Below are positions 1-8,800 of a DNA stretch of 64,000 nucleotides, one piece after another (within the stretch, counting starts at the first letter, position 1; the number at the start of each line of letters is the position of its first letter). The translations under genes were made by a program, and so were the position numbers. The notes beneath the pieces are model-generated. The model was given only the letters and a program-made list of their open reading frames with translations. It had not been told where the DNA came from and did no database searches. The stretch covers positions 1 through 64,000 of the forward strand of contig LVBB01000022.1 in the NCBI GenBank assembly GCA_001603075.1, in the 5' to 3' direction. This DNA is from Phycisphaerales bacterium Planc_01 (GTDB lineage Bacteria; Planctomycetota; Phycisphaerae; Sedimentisphaerales; Anaerobacaceae).

Positions 1-2169
1 GACACTGGGGTACAGCCCCAGGGATTTGAACTGTGACAAGGCAACACTGTTACGGCGGGGAAAGTAGTCTTCCAGAAGCCGTTGCCGCTCGGTGATCCAG
101 AAGTCGTTTCGGGTGTACAAATAGTAGGGTCCGGAACTCCAGGAGTGCATGTCACGGCGATAGCTGCCCCACCGGGCCGATTCGGCAACGACCGCGACGT
201 CGATTTCATCGGCGCGCTTCGTCCACCGCTCGATGTTGCGCTCGGCCGTCAGGGCCCCGTCGTTGAACAGGTGCTTATGGACACGGTCGCCGAAGCGGAT
301 GCGGAACTCCTCGATTTGTGATAACGGCTGATACATGCCGGTCGGGTCCGACGATGGGCTGGTGCCGGTCTGGTTGCGATTGACGAGGACCTGCTCGGCG
401 TCCCAGCTATAGAAGCGCCACGGCTTGCCGTCGGGGCCTCCTCCGGCGGCGCGCCAGTTTCCATCGGTCTTGAGATCCTGGTTGCCGGCGAACAGGTTCA
501 GGAGCGTAAAGTCGATGAAGTTGTCGATGTCGATGACCTCACAGATCCGATTCCAGTCCTTGGCGGCGGCGAGACTCCTGGCCTGCTGCCAGGCCTGGGC
601 GGTGCCGTCGGTGGCACGACCTCCGTTGATCGCGTCGATGCGGTCGGGGTCGCCGCCGTTGTAGGCGGCGTAGTGCGAGGCGACCGGCCGCTCCTGAACG
701 AGATAGAGGCCCCAGTAGATCCCGTTGAGATAGAGATGAACGTAGAAGCCCCGGCCCGCGTCGGCCTGCCCCATGTCGAGCAGCGCGTCCCGCATCCACT
801 GATCGCGAATGTACTGGGCCCGTTGCCGCTGGCCCGCGTCCCAATGAGTCCAGGAGTTGTTGAAGAACCCGCGCAGTTGCAGCGAATCGAACGCCTCCAC
901 CGGGCTGCCGTCAAACAAAGACAGACGCAGCTTCGACGCCCCGTACGTCCCGCGGAAGCGAAGACTGAAGCTGTGCTTGGGACACTTCTGCGGATTGCGG
1001 CTCTCGCCCCCCTGGATGCGCAGGCCACAGTCGATCTGGAATCCGTCGGTCCCGTCGAAGCTGAACAGCTCGGCCGAGACCGGTCGTTCCCAGTCCTGGC
1101 CGCCCGTGCTTCCGTGGCCGGTGTAGATGTAGATTCCGCCGGTCTCAGCGTCCCTGGTCTTGCTGAACAGATGGTCCTTGTTGGTCACTACCGACAGGGT
1201 CGGAATCGCCAGCAGCGCATCGTCCATGACCGCGGCATAGACGGGATTGCTGGTGACATCAGGGTCCATCTCGTAATCGGCTGGGTACGAGCCGTACCAC
1301 GTGCTCGGATAGCCCTGGATCAAGACCGCCGACTGCGAGCGGGTCGCCACCTCGGCCGGGAAGATGTATGTGTGCGTCATGGAGTTGCCCGACAGCCATC
1401 CCGGCTTGATCGCCTGGGCCCGAAGGCATGTGGTCCTGGAGATCAGGATCGGACCGCTGTAAATGCTGCCGGCCGGCACCTGGCGAGATCGCGAGTAAGG
1501 CTCGCTGCCATCGAGAGTGTAGTAGATCGTCGCGCCCGGCGTCTGGCAGCCGAGCGTCACCTGGAACGGCGCATCGTAGAACCCACGGGGGCGACTGAAC
1601 TCCGCATCAGCCACGACGCCCTCGTAGAGGTCGCTGTTGGGTGTGCCGGGCGTCGGGGCCAGAAGATAGCCGAACGGCCCGGTGCCATCGGGCGAGCGTC
1701 CATAGGAAACGTCGGTCCTCTGCGGTCCGAACGTAACACTGTCGATGACCGTGGTCCCATCGGGCGCCAAGAGCGCCACGGCCTCGCCGTCCGAGTCCAG
1801 CGCGAATGGCGCGTGCAGTCCCGCATCGCTCGTGTGGCCGTCGAGCCAGATGAGCACATAGCCGCCGGGCCCGACGGTCGTCAGTTGGGATGCGCCGCCC
1901 GGGATCTGCCACTTCGTCGGATCGGCCGGATCGTCCGTCAGATACATCCGGGCCAGATCGATTGGGGCATCGCTGTAGTTGTGGATCTCCACCCAGTCGT
2001 CGTAATGGCCCTGCGGATCGGTCTCCGTGCTGCTGTTGGCCGCCATCAGTTCGTTGATGGCCAGGGGAATCCCCGCTCCCCAGGCTACCGGCGCAACAGG
2101 AGCGAACCAGAAGCACAGACACAGATAGATCAGCGGGGAAATGCCCGTCGAGCGGGATCGGCGCATCAT
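1..2169 (-). CDS. CotH-kinase family secreted protein with lamin-tail domain (3' end outside window)
   Basis: The C-terminus runs off the left edge; 723 codons are visible. A signal peptide (about residues 1-31, hydrophobic core YLCLCFWFAPVAPVAW) is followed by a lamin-tail domain (about 35-150; INELMAANSS and DDWVEIHNYS are typical), a chitobiase/hexosaminidase-type C-terminal module (about 190-260; GATIYYTLDGSEP) and a CotH kinase-like domain from about residue 320 (LQLRGFFNNSWTHWD, then YSWDAEQVL near 593). CotH domains are atypical protein kinases; in secreted planctomycete proteins of this layout the substrate is unknown. ATG at 2169 was chosen because GAGGA lies 6 bases upstream; an in-frame ATG at 2175 with GGGAG upstream is equally possible. 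The gene is divergent from the GH130 gene. Confidence 0.85.
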   Translation of the reverse strand, partial: MMRRSRSTGISPLIYLCLCFWFAPVAPVAWGAGIPLAINELMAANSSTETDPQGHYDDWVEIHNYSDAPIDLARMYLTDDPADPTKWQIPGGASQLTTVGPGGYVLIWLDGHTSDAGLHAPFALDSDGEAVALLAPDGTTVIDSVTFGPQRTDVSYGRSPDGTGPFGYLLAPTPGTPNSDLYEGVVADAEFSRPRGFYDAPFQVTLGCQTPGATIYYTLDGSEPYSRSRQVPAGSIYSGPILISRTTCLRAQAIKPGWLSGNSMTHTYIFPAEVATRSQSAVLIQGYPSTWYGSYPADYEMDPDVTSNPVYAAVMDDALLAIPTLSVVTNKDHLFSKTRDAETGGIYIYTGHGSTGGQDWERPVSAELFSFDGTDGFQIDCGLRIQGGESRNPQKCPKHSFSLRFRGTYGASKLRLSLFDGSPVEAFDSLQLRGFFNNSWTHWDAGQRQRAQYIRDQWMRDALLDMGQADAGRGFYVHLYLNGIYWGLYLVQERPVASHYAAYNGGDPDRIDAINGGRATDGTAQAWQQARSLAAAKDWNRICEVIDIDNFIDFTLLNLFAGNQDLKTDGNWRAAGGGPDGKPWRFYSWDAEQVLVNRNQTGTSPSSDPTGMYQPLSQIEEFRIRFGDRVHKHLFNDGALTAERNIERWTKRADEIDVAVVAESARWGSYRRDMHSWSSGPYYLYTRNDFWITERQRLLEDYFPRRNSVALSQFKSLGLYPSV

Positions 2170-2305
2170 GTTCATTCCTCACTCCCAACAATCCAAGCAG
2201 CGGCGTGCACATGCAATAGCGCTGTGACGACCCGGGACCGCCATCGATCCCGATGTCCATCAGGACTCCGCCCGCCGTGAAGACGCAACACATGGTTGTT
2301 ACCCC

Positions 2306-2333
2306 ATTCTAACATGTGTGGGCCGAAATTCAA
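2306..2333 (-). promoter_or_regulatory. Sigma70-type promoter for the CotH gene
   Basis: On the minus strand TTGAAT (2333-2328), a 16-base spacer and TAGAAT (2311-2306) precede the CotH-kinase gene by about 130 bases. This is a consensus match only. Confidence 0.45.
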
Positions 2334-2448
2334 CGGTCTTTTGGTCTTGGGCGGCTTCAGACGGGCCTGGCCACTTGCCGGCGGCCGCCGGAGGTGCTAC
2401 GATCCACGGTCGAATCATCGTATCGAGAATGTCCGGGAGTGCAGCGTC

Positions 2449-3495
2449 ATGGCGGTCTTTCGTTCGGCAGAGAACCCGATCCTTACTCCGGAAGACATAG
2501 CCCCGTCGCGCGACGACTTCGAGGTCATCGGCGTCTTCAATGCCGCCGTCGCCCGTTATCGCGACGAAGTGCTCCTGTTGATGCGGGTGGCGGAACGCCC
2601 CGTCCAGACCGATCCGGACGGGGTTGTGACGGCGTTTCTGGACCCGGCCCAGGGCAGGATCGTCACCACGACGTTTGCGCGGTCCGATCCCGACAATGAC
2701 TTCTCCGACCCCCGCCTGATCGTCCGTCGGGGGCGGACGTACCTGAGCTCCATCTCGCACCTGCGGCTGGCTCGCAGCGCCGACGGCATCCACTTCACCG
2801 TTGGCCGGCACCCCGCCCTCGCCCCGACCGAATCCTGTGAGAGTTTCGGCATGGAAGACCCGCGGATCACCCAGATCGGCCAGACGTATACCATCAGCTA
2901 CGTCGCCGTCTCACCGCTTGGCGTGACCACGGCGCTGGCCTCGACCGGGGACTTCACCGCCTTCCAACGTCACGGCGTCATCTTCGGCCCGGAGAACAAA
3001 GACGTCGTACTCCTCCCGGAGCCGATCGACGGCCGCTATTATGCCCTGCATCGCCCCCACTCGCCGCTGTGTCACAGAAACGACATGTGGATCGCCGAAT
3101 CGCCCGACCTGCTGTGCTGGGGCGGACATCGACACCTGATGGGCACGCGCGAGGGGTTCTGGGACGAGACCCGTATCGGCGCCGGCGCCCCGCCGGTTCG
3201 CACCGACGCGGGCTGGCTGGAGATCTATCACGCCGCCGACCGGCACGATCGCTACTGCCTCGGGGCCGTGCTGCTCGACACCCGCGAGCCATGGAAGGTG
3301 CTGGCCCGTTCGGCCGAGCCCGTCTTCCAGCCGCAAACCGAATACGAACAGGCCGGCTTCTTCGGCGGAGTGGTCTTCACGTGCGGCCTGCTGTGCGAGA
3401 ACCAGACACTGATGATCTACTACGGCGCCGCCGACACCACGATCGGCTATGCCGAGATTCCTCTCGCCGACGTGTTCGCCTCGCTGTCGTCCTGA
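2449..3495 (+). CDS. GH130 family beta-mannoside phosphorylase-like glycosidase
   Basis: The 348-residue protein has the five-bladed propeller signatures of GH130 enzymes, which phosphorolyse beta-1,4-mannosyl-glucose or mannosyl-GlcNAc and mannooligosaccharides. Residues 133-141 (ESFGMEDPRIT region) match the family block holding the catalytic Asp, here Asp137; other family-like blocks are NDFSDPRLI, WDETRIGAGAPP and MIYYGAADTTIGYAEI. No signal peptide is present, so it is probably cytoplasmic, consistent with phosphorolysis of imported oligosaccharides. ATG 2449 has GGGAG about 9 bases upstream; upstream in-frame codons lack family similarity. The exact substrate cannot be read from sequence. 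A hairpin follows the stop codon. Confidence 0.88.
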   Translation: MAVFRSAENPILTPEDIAPSRDDFEVIGVFNAAVARYRDEVLLLMRVAERPVQTDPDGVVTAFLDPAQGRIVTTTFARSDPDNDFSDPRLIVRRGRTYLSSISHLRLARSADGIHFTVGRHPALAPTESCESFGMEDPRITQIGQTYTISYVAVSPLGVTTALASTGDFTAFQRHGVIFGPENKDVVLLPEPIDGRYYALHRPHSPLCHRNDMWIAESPDLLCWGGHRHLMGTREGFWDETRIGAGAPPVRTDAGWLEIYHAADRHDRYCLGAVLLDTREPWKVLARSAEPVFQPQTEYEQAGFFGGVVFTCGLLCENQTLMIYYGAADTTIGYAEIPLADVFASLSS

Positions 3496-3499
3496 AGCG

Positions 3500-3521
3500 C
3501 TGCCCGGGTGCAACCGGGCAG
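3500..3521 (+). terminator. Hairpin after GH130 gene
   Basis: An 8-bp GC-rich stem (CTGCCCGG/CCGGGCAG) with a 6-base loop lies 5 bases after the GH130 stop. There is no U-run downstream, so it may stabilise the 3' end or act as a Rho-independent terminator without a U-tract. Confidence 0.4.
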
Positions 3522-3537
3522 AAAACGCACACGCCCG

Positions 3538-3566
3538 TTCTCATTGGCATCGCTTTCTGGTACACT
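3538..3566 (+). promoter_or_regulatory. Possible promoter for rhomboid gene
   Basis: TTCTCA, a 17-base spacer and TACACT lie about 50 bases before the rhomboid start. The match is moderate (4 of 6 in each box). Confidence 0.3.
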
Positions 3567-3616
3567 GTGAACGGAGATCGTGACCTGACAGCGACTTGTG
3601 AGATGGATGGCGAGTG

Positions 3617-4615
3617 ATGATCGTACCCTGGTGCGTTGACGTCCCCCAAGAGCGACGGCCTGTCATCAACTGGCTGATCGTCGCCGCTTCGATTGCCGTC
3701 TTCGCTCTTCAGATCACCGCATTCGCCCGGAGCGCGTCAGACCCCGCCGCCGCAGCAGGTCGGAACGCCGTCCGGGGCATCACCGACGTCATGATACTGA
3801 ACGGCTGGAGCCTCACAGGTCTTTTCGGGCATATCTGGATCCACGGTGACCTGATGCATCTGCTCGGCAATATGTGGTTCCTCCGGGTCTTCGGCAACGC
3901 CGTCTGCGCCAAGGTCGGCAATCTCCGCTATCTGGTTCTATATGTCCTCCTGGGGACTACGGCCGGTGTCACCCATCTGCTGTTCGATTCGCGCCCGGCC
4001 CTCGGCGCCAGCGGCGCCATCAACGGAGTCGTCGGCATGTATCTGGTGCTGTTCTACGAGAACCGCATCACCTGCTATTGGACGCCAATCCTGATCTACT
4101 GGCGCCAGTTCACCGTCGGCAGCTACTGGATGATCGGCTTCTGGTTGTTCTGGGACATCGTCGGCGCCGCAAGGGCCGACTCATCGGTAGCGTACTTCGC
4201 GCATCTGGGCGGCTTCGGAGCCGGCTTCGCCGCGGCTCTGTACATGTGCAAGAAGAACTGGATCGTCATGGAACGCTACGAGAAGTCACTGTGGCAATGG
4301 TGGCAGCAGCGGAAGGCCCAACGCTCTCGAATGTCACCGGGCCCCGCCGTCCCCTCCCTGCGCGCTGACACGCGTCAGGAGCGATCGCGACACGAGCCGA
4401 CGGCGCCGCCCCAAACCGCTGGACCGACCGCCGTCGGTCGCGACAGGGTGCGCTATCCCGCATGTCCCTCGACCGCGCCCGCCACATCCAGTGAGAACGA
4501 GATTCGCTTCGCCTGCACCTGCGGAAAGAGAATCCGCGTCCCTGCGCGATTCGCCGGCCGTTACGGCCAATGCCCTCGATGCGGCGCCCGCGTGAGAATC
4601 CCTGAGCTGTTCTGA
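3617..4615 (+). CDS. Rhomboid family intramembrane serine protease with C-terminal zinc ribbon
   Basis: This 332-residue polytopic membrane protein carries the rhomboid catalytic dyad: Ser132 in GASGAINGVVG (GxSG) and His196 in FAHLGGFGAG. The HGDLMHLLGNMWFL block also fits the family. Rhomboids cleave transmembrane segments of substrates within the membrane. After the last membrane helix a charged, low-complexity linker (about 220-295) leads to a short zinc-ribbon-like tail (CTC...CPRC, 'CGKRI.VP..FAG.YGQCPRCG'), a module also seen at the N-terminus of the 28686 gene. ATG 3617 is used; a GTG directly before it (3614) is an alternative, and no strong ribosome site is visible. The zinc ribbon may bind a partner; its role is unknown. 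Confidence 0.85.
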   Translation: MIVPWCVDVPQERRPVINWLIVAASIAVFALQITAFARSASDPAAAAGRNAVRGITDVMILNGWSLTGLFGHIWIHGDLMHLLGNMWFLRVFGNAVCAKVGNLRYLVLYVLLGTTAGVTHLLFDSRPALGASGAINGVVGMYLVLFYENRITCYWTPILIYWRQFTVGSYWMIGFWLFWDIVGAARADSSVAYFAHLGGFGAGFAAALYMCKKNWIVMERYEKSLWQWWQQRKAQRSRMSPGPAVPSLRADTRQERSRHEPTAPPQTAGPTAVGRDRVRYPACPSTAPATSSENEIRFACTCGKRIRVPARFAGRYGQCPRCGARVRIPELF

Positions 4616-5058
4616 CGAAACACGGATCGTGGCAGGCTCGTGGGCACGCGAACATCCGATAAGAACGACGACGGCAGAGGTGGGTATCGAGAGGAAAGCG
4701 GGCCACGCAAAGAGTTCTCTATTTCCCCTAAGCCCCCCGCATCACAATAAGCATTTTCCGCAATAGAAATACTTGCACGGAGTCCTATATTCCATGTATA
4801 TTTCAATTGGATGGGGTGGTGATAGTCACAAGCTTGTGTCGTTCTGCATCGGACGTTGTGGGAACAGGTCCGAAAAGGAATCCGGAGGCAGTGGCGATGA
4901 ACGAATGCCGTTCGGGACGGCGTTTGTCCGGGCGGGAAGAAAAATGTCTCGTTGCGGGTGGGAGAACCCCCACGAAAGGAGGTGTCAGTCAGTCCCATAA
5001 ATGCGAGGTATGCCAACGGTTTCCAAGTAGTCACACGGAGTGTAAGGAGACACAAAAG
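4616..5058 (+). other. Intergenic region/long leader before PEP-CTERM gene
   Basis: No convincing gene is seen in these 443 bases. A promoter match lies at 4773-4802, which would give a leader of about 250 nt. The leader contains a small hairpin (GTGGG 4958-4962 with CCCAC 4969-4973) next to an AAAGGAGGTG purine tract. I do not recognise a known riboswitch class. Confidence 0.4.
4773..4802 (+). promoter_or_regulatory. Candidate promoter for PEP-CTERM gene
   Basis: TTGCAC, an 18-base spacer and TATATT sit in an AT-rich island. Transcription would start near 4809, leaving a 250-nt 5' leader before ATG 5059. Confidence 0.4.
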
Positions 5059-5754
5059 ATGAGACGGTTACCAGCAATACTGTCGGCCGTGGCGGTGCTC
5101 GCCATGGTCGGCACGGCAAGCGGTGCGCTGACGCTTGCGACGGTTAGCAGCGCGTGGAGCGATCCCGTACTCCAGGGCGGGGCCCCGAATCCGACCTACC
5201 AGTCTTCCATGGGGGAAGAGCTAATATACTGGGGCACGCCGTACATCTACGGCAAGACGTTCATGGGATTTGCGGGAGCAACCACACCCGCGGAGATCAC
5301 ACTCGACACGGCCTTCGCCGTAGGTACGTTGCGGCATCTGAACACCCCCATCGCCCAGAACACCGGCATCACAGCGGTCGATCTGGACTTGTCGTTGGGC
5401 TTCGGCTCTGCCTCCGTCGACACGACGGTCGCGCTGGCCATCTATGAGACGGTCGGCCCCAACGGCGGCGGCCCGGATACGATCACGCTTCCGACCTCCT
5501 TCGATCCGATTGCGTTTCAGGTCGATGGAAAGGATTACGAACTGCAACTGCTGGGTTTCGGTGACAGCCCCGATGCTATCGTATCGTCGTTGACCACCCC
5601 GGAAGCAAGTTACTGCCAGTCGCCCGAGAGCAGCACCACGCTCTGGGCGAAGGTTACCGGCGGGACGCCGGTCATTCCGGCCCCGGGAGCCTTGCTGCTG
5701 TCCGCAATCGGCGCCAGCACGGTCAGTTGGCTGCGTCGGCGCAGGGCGCTTTAG
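5059..5754 (+). CDS. PEP-CTERM-type secreted protein with choice-of-anchor K-like domain
   Basis: The 231-residue protein has a signal peptide (1-22), a domain resembling choice-of-anchor K proteins (YWGTPYIYGKTFMGFAG, then FAVGTLRHLNTPIAQNTGI and VDLDLSLGF) and a C-terminal sorting tail: Pro-Ala-Pro-Gly, a hydrophobic helix, then RRRR. This PAPGA variant is common in planctomycetes and is expected to be processed by an exosortase, which is not in this window. The start ATG has AAGGAGA 8 bases upstream; the frame is open further upstream but that segment looks non-coding. The role is unknown, probably at the cell surface or in extracellular polymer. It converges with the alpha-2-macroglobulin gene. 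Confidence 0.8.
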   Translation: MRRLPAILSAVAVLAMVGTASGALTLATVSSAWSDPVLQGGAPNPTYQSSMGEELIYWGTPYIYGKTFMGFAGATTPAEITLDTAFAVGTLRHLNTPIAQNTGITAVDLDLSLGFGSASVDTTVALAIYETVGPNGGGPDTITLPTSFDPIAFQVDGKDYELQLLGFGDSPDAIVSSLTTPEASYCQSPESSTTLWAKVTGGTPVIPAPGALLLSAIGASTVSWLRRRRAL

Positions 5755-5868
5755 AATCGATCCCCGTTGATCGGTACGACATACAGTCCTTGGCGAGTGG
5801 AAGCATCGCCGGCAAGGACGCGGAGCAACCCGCAGCAGTACGCCTGGACTTGACGCCACAGTCCTCGT

Positions 5869-8800
5869 CTACTGCTGCGGGCCAAGCTCTATGGTGATTT
5901 CACTTCCCGACGCCTCGGCACGCACCTCGGGTTCGTAGTAGGAGTATGCCCGGCTATCGGGGATTGTAGCCCGTACCGGGAAGCGGGCCTTGACCTGAAA
6001 GCGCAGCGTGCGCTGCTCGCCCCGTTCCAGGCCGTCAAGATAGAAGATCACCTTCCGCCCGGCCACCTCATACCGCGTGATGAGTCCTTCCTCGAGCACA
6101 GCGTCGAGAGACTCGCCGACCGTGGCAAACCCCGTGGGAACGCCGACGTCCACGATCATCATGCCCGTGGAATCCCTCAAACCGAAGTAGCGGACCGTCG
6201 CTGTGACGTTGACGATGTCATCGACCTCGACGTGCGTGGCGTCATAGACCACATCCAGCGTCATGTCCTTCTCGACCGAGTCGTCGCGCAGCAGGACATT
6301 GAATCGTCGCACCAGTTGGAATCGAACCTGCCCCGACCCGACGGCCGAGATCTCCACACTCGATTCGAGCGGCAGCTCCGCCGTCTGGAGCACGTCGAAA
6401 TTGGCGCTGTTGACGTCGAACTGCGCCAGCGTGTCTCCGCCGACGTTCCGGGCGGTCACCGTCAGGTCCACGCTGCGGCCCTGATGGCGGGCCGCCATCA
6501 TCAGGGCCTTGAGCCCTACGACGGTGTCCTGCGTGCTGCCGTAGCCGCCGAGACTGTTGCGTTGGAGCGACAACCACTGGATCGCGGCGTTTGCCTGGGC
6601 CCATTCTTTCTCGATCATAGCCAGCGCCACGTATCCGGTCGTCTCGACGGGATGAGACCGCCAGTACAGGCCGTCCGGGTCGCTGACCGCGATCGCCAGC
6701 AGGCGATCGAGCGCCAAGTCCGCCGCAGGATCGCCCACGCGAGCCAGGGCCAAGGCCGCGATCGCCAGGGCATAGGCATCGTCCTGAACCGACGAGAGGT
6801 TACCACGCAGATACTGCGTGGCCGCCCCGAGCACGTGCGGATCGGCCATGCCGTAGTCGGCCATCGCGATCGCCACGAACGCCGTAAGGGCGTACGTACC
6901 CTGCACGCCGCCGATCATCTCCGTATGACAGACGAATCCCACCGGCTCCCACGAGCCATCGGATGATTGGTGTGCGACGATCCATGCCGCGGCGTCCGAC
7001 AGGATCGTCTCATCGATCGTGGTCACTTCACGGGCCGCGCTAAGCGTACCGAGCACGAATGCCGTCAGCCACAGGCTGCCCTCCGCATCGCTCTCGCCGA
7101 AGGCCGAGAAGGCGCCGTCCTGGTGGCGGAACGTCAACTGCCGCTGGTAGCCGACCGTGATGAAGTGCTCCGCTTTGGCCCGCACCTCGGGGGTGAGCTG
7201 CCCCGTCGCGTTCAGATACCGCAAGACCTCGACGTTCGGTGCGAAGAGGATCATGTTCTGCTCGCCGCAGCCGTAGGGCATGCCGAGCAGATCGTCGACC
7301 CCGCTGATGCTCTGGGCAACCAGGCTGGGCGTGACACTCAGCAGGAGCTTCTGCGAATCAGGAACCGCGTACGGCGGAATGTCCGCTTCGAGCGAAGCCG
7401 TCTCGCCCGCCCGGATCAAACCGTTGGCGACCATCTCTCGCCGGGTGCCTTGCGGCTCGACGAGGACTTCCCGGCGTACGGCGTCGGCCCGCCGGATCGA
7501 CCGCAGGCGAACCTCCAGCGGATGGCGTCCGAGCTTCGTCGGTTGGATGAGGAACGAGACCGAAGAGACGGAATTCGCGTTGACCTGGATCTGTTGCTCG
7601 CTGATGTCGAGCAGATCGAACCAGTCCGCGTCCATCATCTCCACGTGAACGATCTGTGGCTCGTCGAGATAGTTGAAGACTTGAATGCGAACGGGGAATT
7701 GCTCGCCCCGCGTCACGGAATAGGGCAAATCCGGCTCGCCGAAGAACTCCTGGAACACACGGAGCGACGACTCGGCGACTCCCAACCCGCTGTCGGAGGT
7801 CGAAACCGCATGAAGACGCCACGTGGTAATACTGTCCGGGGCCGTCAGGTCCAGCACCGCAACCCCGTTGGGCTCGGTAAGCAACTCGGGCATCCAGACC
7901 CACGTCTCGGGAAAGAACTGGCGGACCCGTTCGACTTCGGCCAACCCGCCATCCTTGTCGGCGGCTGTAGGGCTTTCCCCGCCGGCGTCGCGCCGGACGG
8001 GATCAACCCACCACCAGAGACCGCCGATCCGACGGCCCTCGGGAACTTCCAGCCCTGCTGACGTGACCACGGCAAGCCCGGCGTCTTCGAACACGTTGCG
8101 GGCGCCGTAGCTGTAGGGCTGACTGTGCGTCTCCGCCTGGGGCTCCATGAAGCGCTTTTCGAGTTCGTTCAATACCTCCTGCATGTTGAGCCGGCCCTCG
8201 TTCAGCGCATAGACCGACTCATCAACGATAGCCAGGCCGATCATGGCCTGAACCTCCGACCGGATGGAGAGGCGAACCGGCTCGGCAGGCCCCACTTCCT
8301 CGGCGCTGAGGCCCAGGCTCAGAGCGGCGGAGTGATCCATCACCACATCGAATTCGATCGTGTCGGCTGAGATCTCGTTGTTCGGGTTGATCACATAGGC
8401 CACTACCCTGGCGGCGGGAACCATCTGCTGGGTCGCCTGGAACCGAATCGACGATCCGGTCACCGCGTCCGACCAGACGGTGCGTCCGTTGGCGAAAACA
8501 TCGTAGTAGATGGTCCCCTGATGCGTGCGAAAGACGTCGATGACCACGGTTCCCCCCACCCCGAGGGCTTCTCCGGACGGCCGGCTCAGATGCACGAAAC
8601 TGTCGCTCGGCGAGTACGTGGAGTAGACGTAGAGTTCCGCTTGCCCGCTCTCACTATCGCCTCGAACGCTGCTGCTAAGCCAGGCCCAGGAGGCCTTTTC
8701 CGGTGCGGTCAGAGTGACCAGGGTCGATCCCTCGAACGCCAGCGTGTGGCCCTCCTTGGAGAGCGGATCGCCCGATTCGGAGTAATACTCGCAGGTCAAC

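Noticed and set aside
673-2280. Plus-strand frame of 535 codons
   Set aside because: It is antisense to the CotH-kinase gene, which has signal peptide, lamin-tail and CotH motifs.
4561-5055. 164-codon minus-strand frame in the PEP-CTERM leader
   Set aside because: No domain, no ribosome site, and it overlaps the end of the rhomboid zinc ribbon on the other strand.
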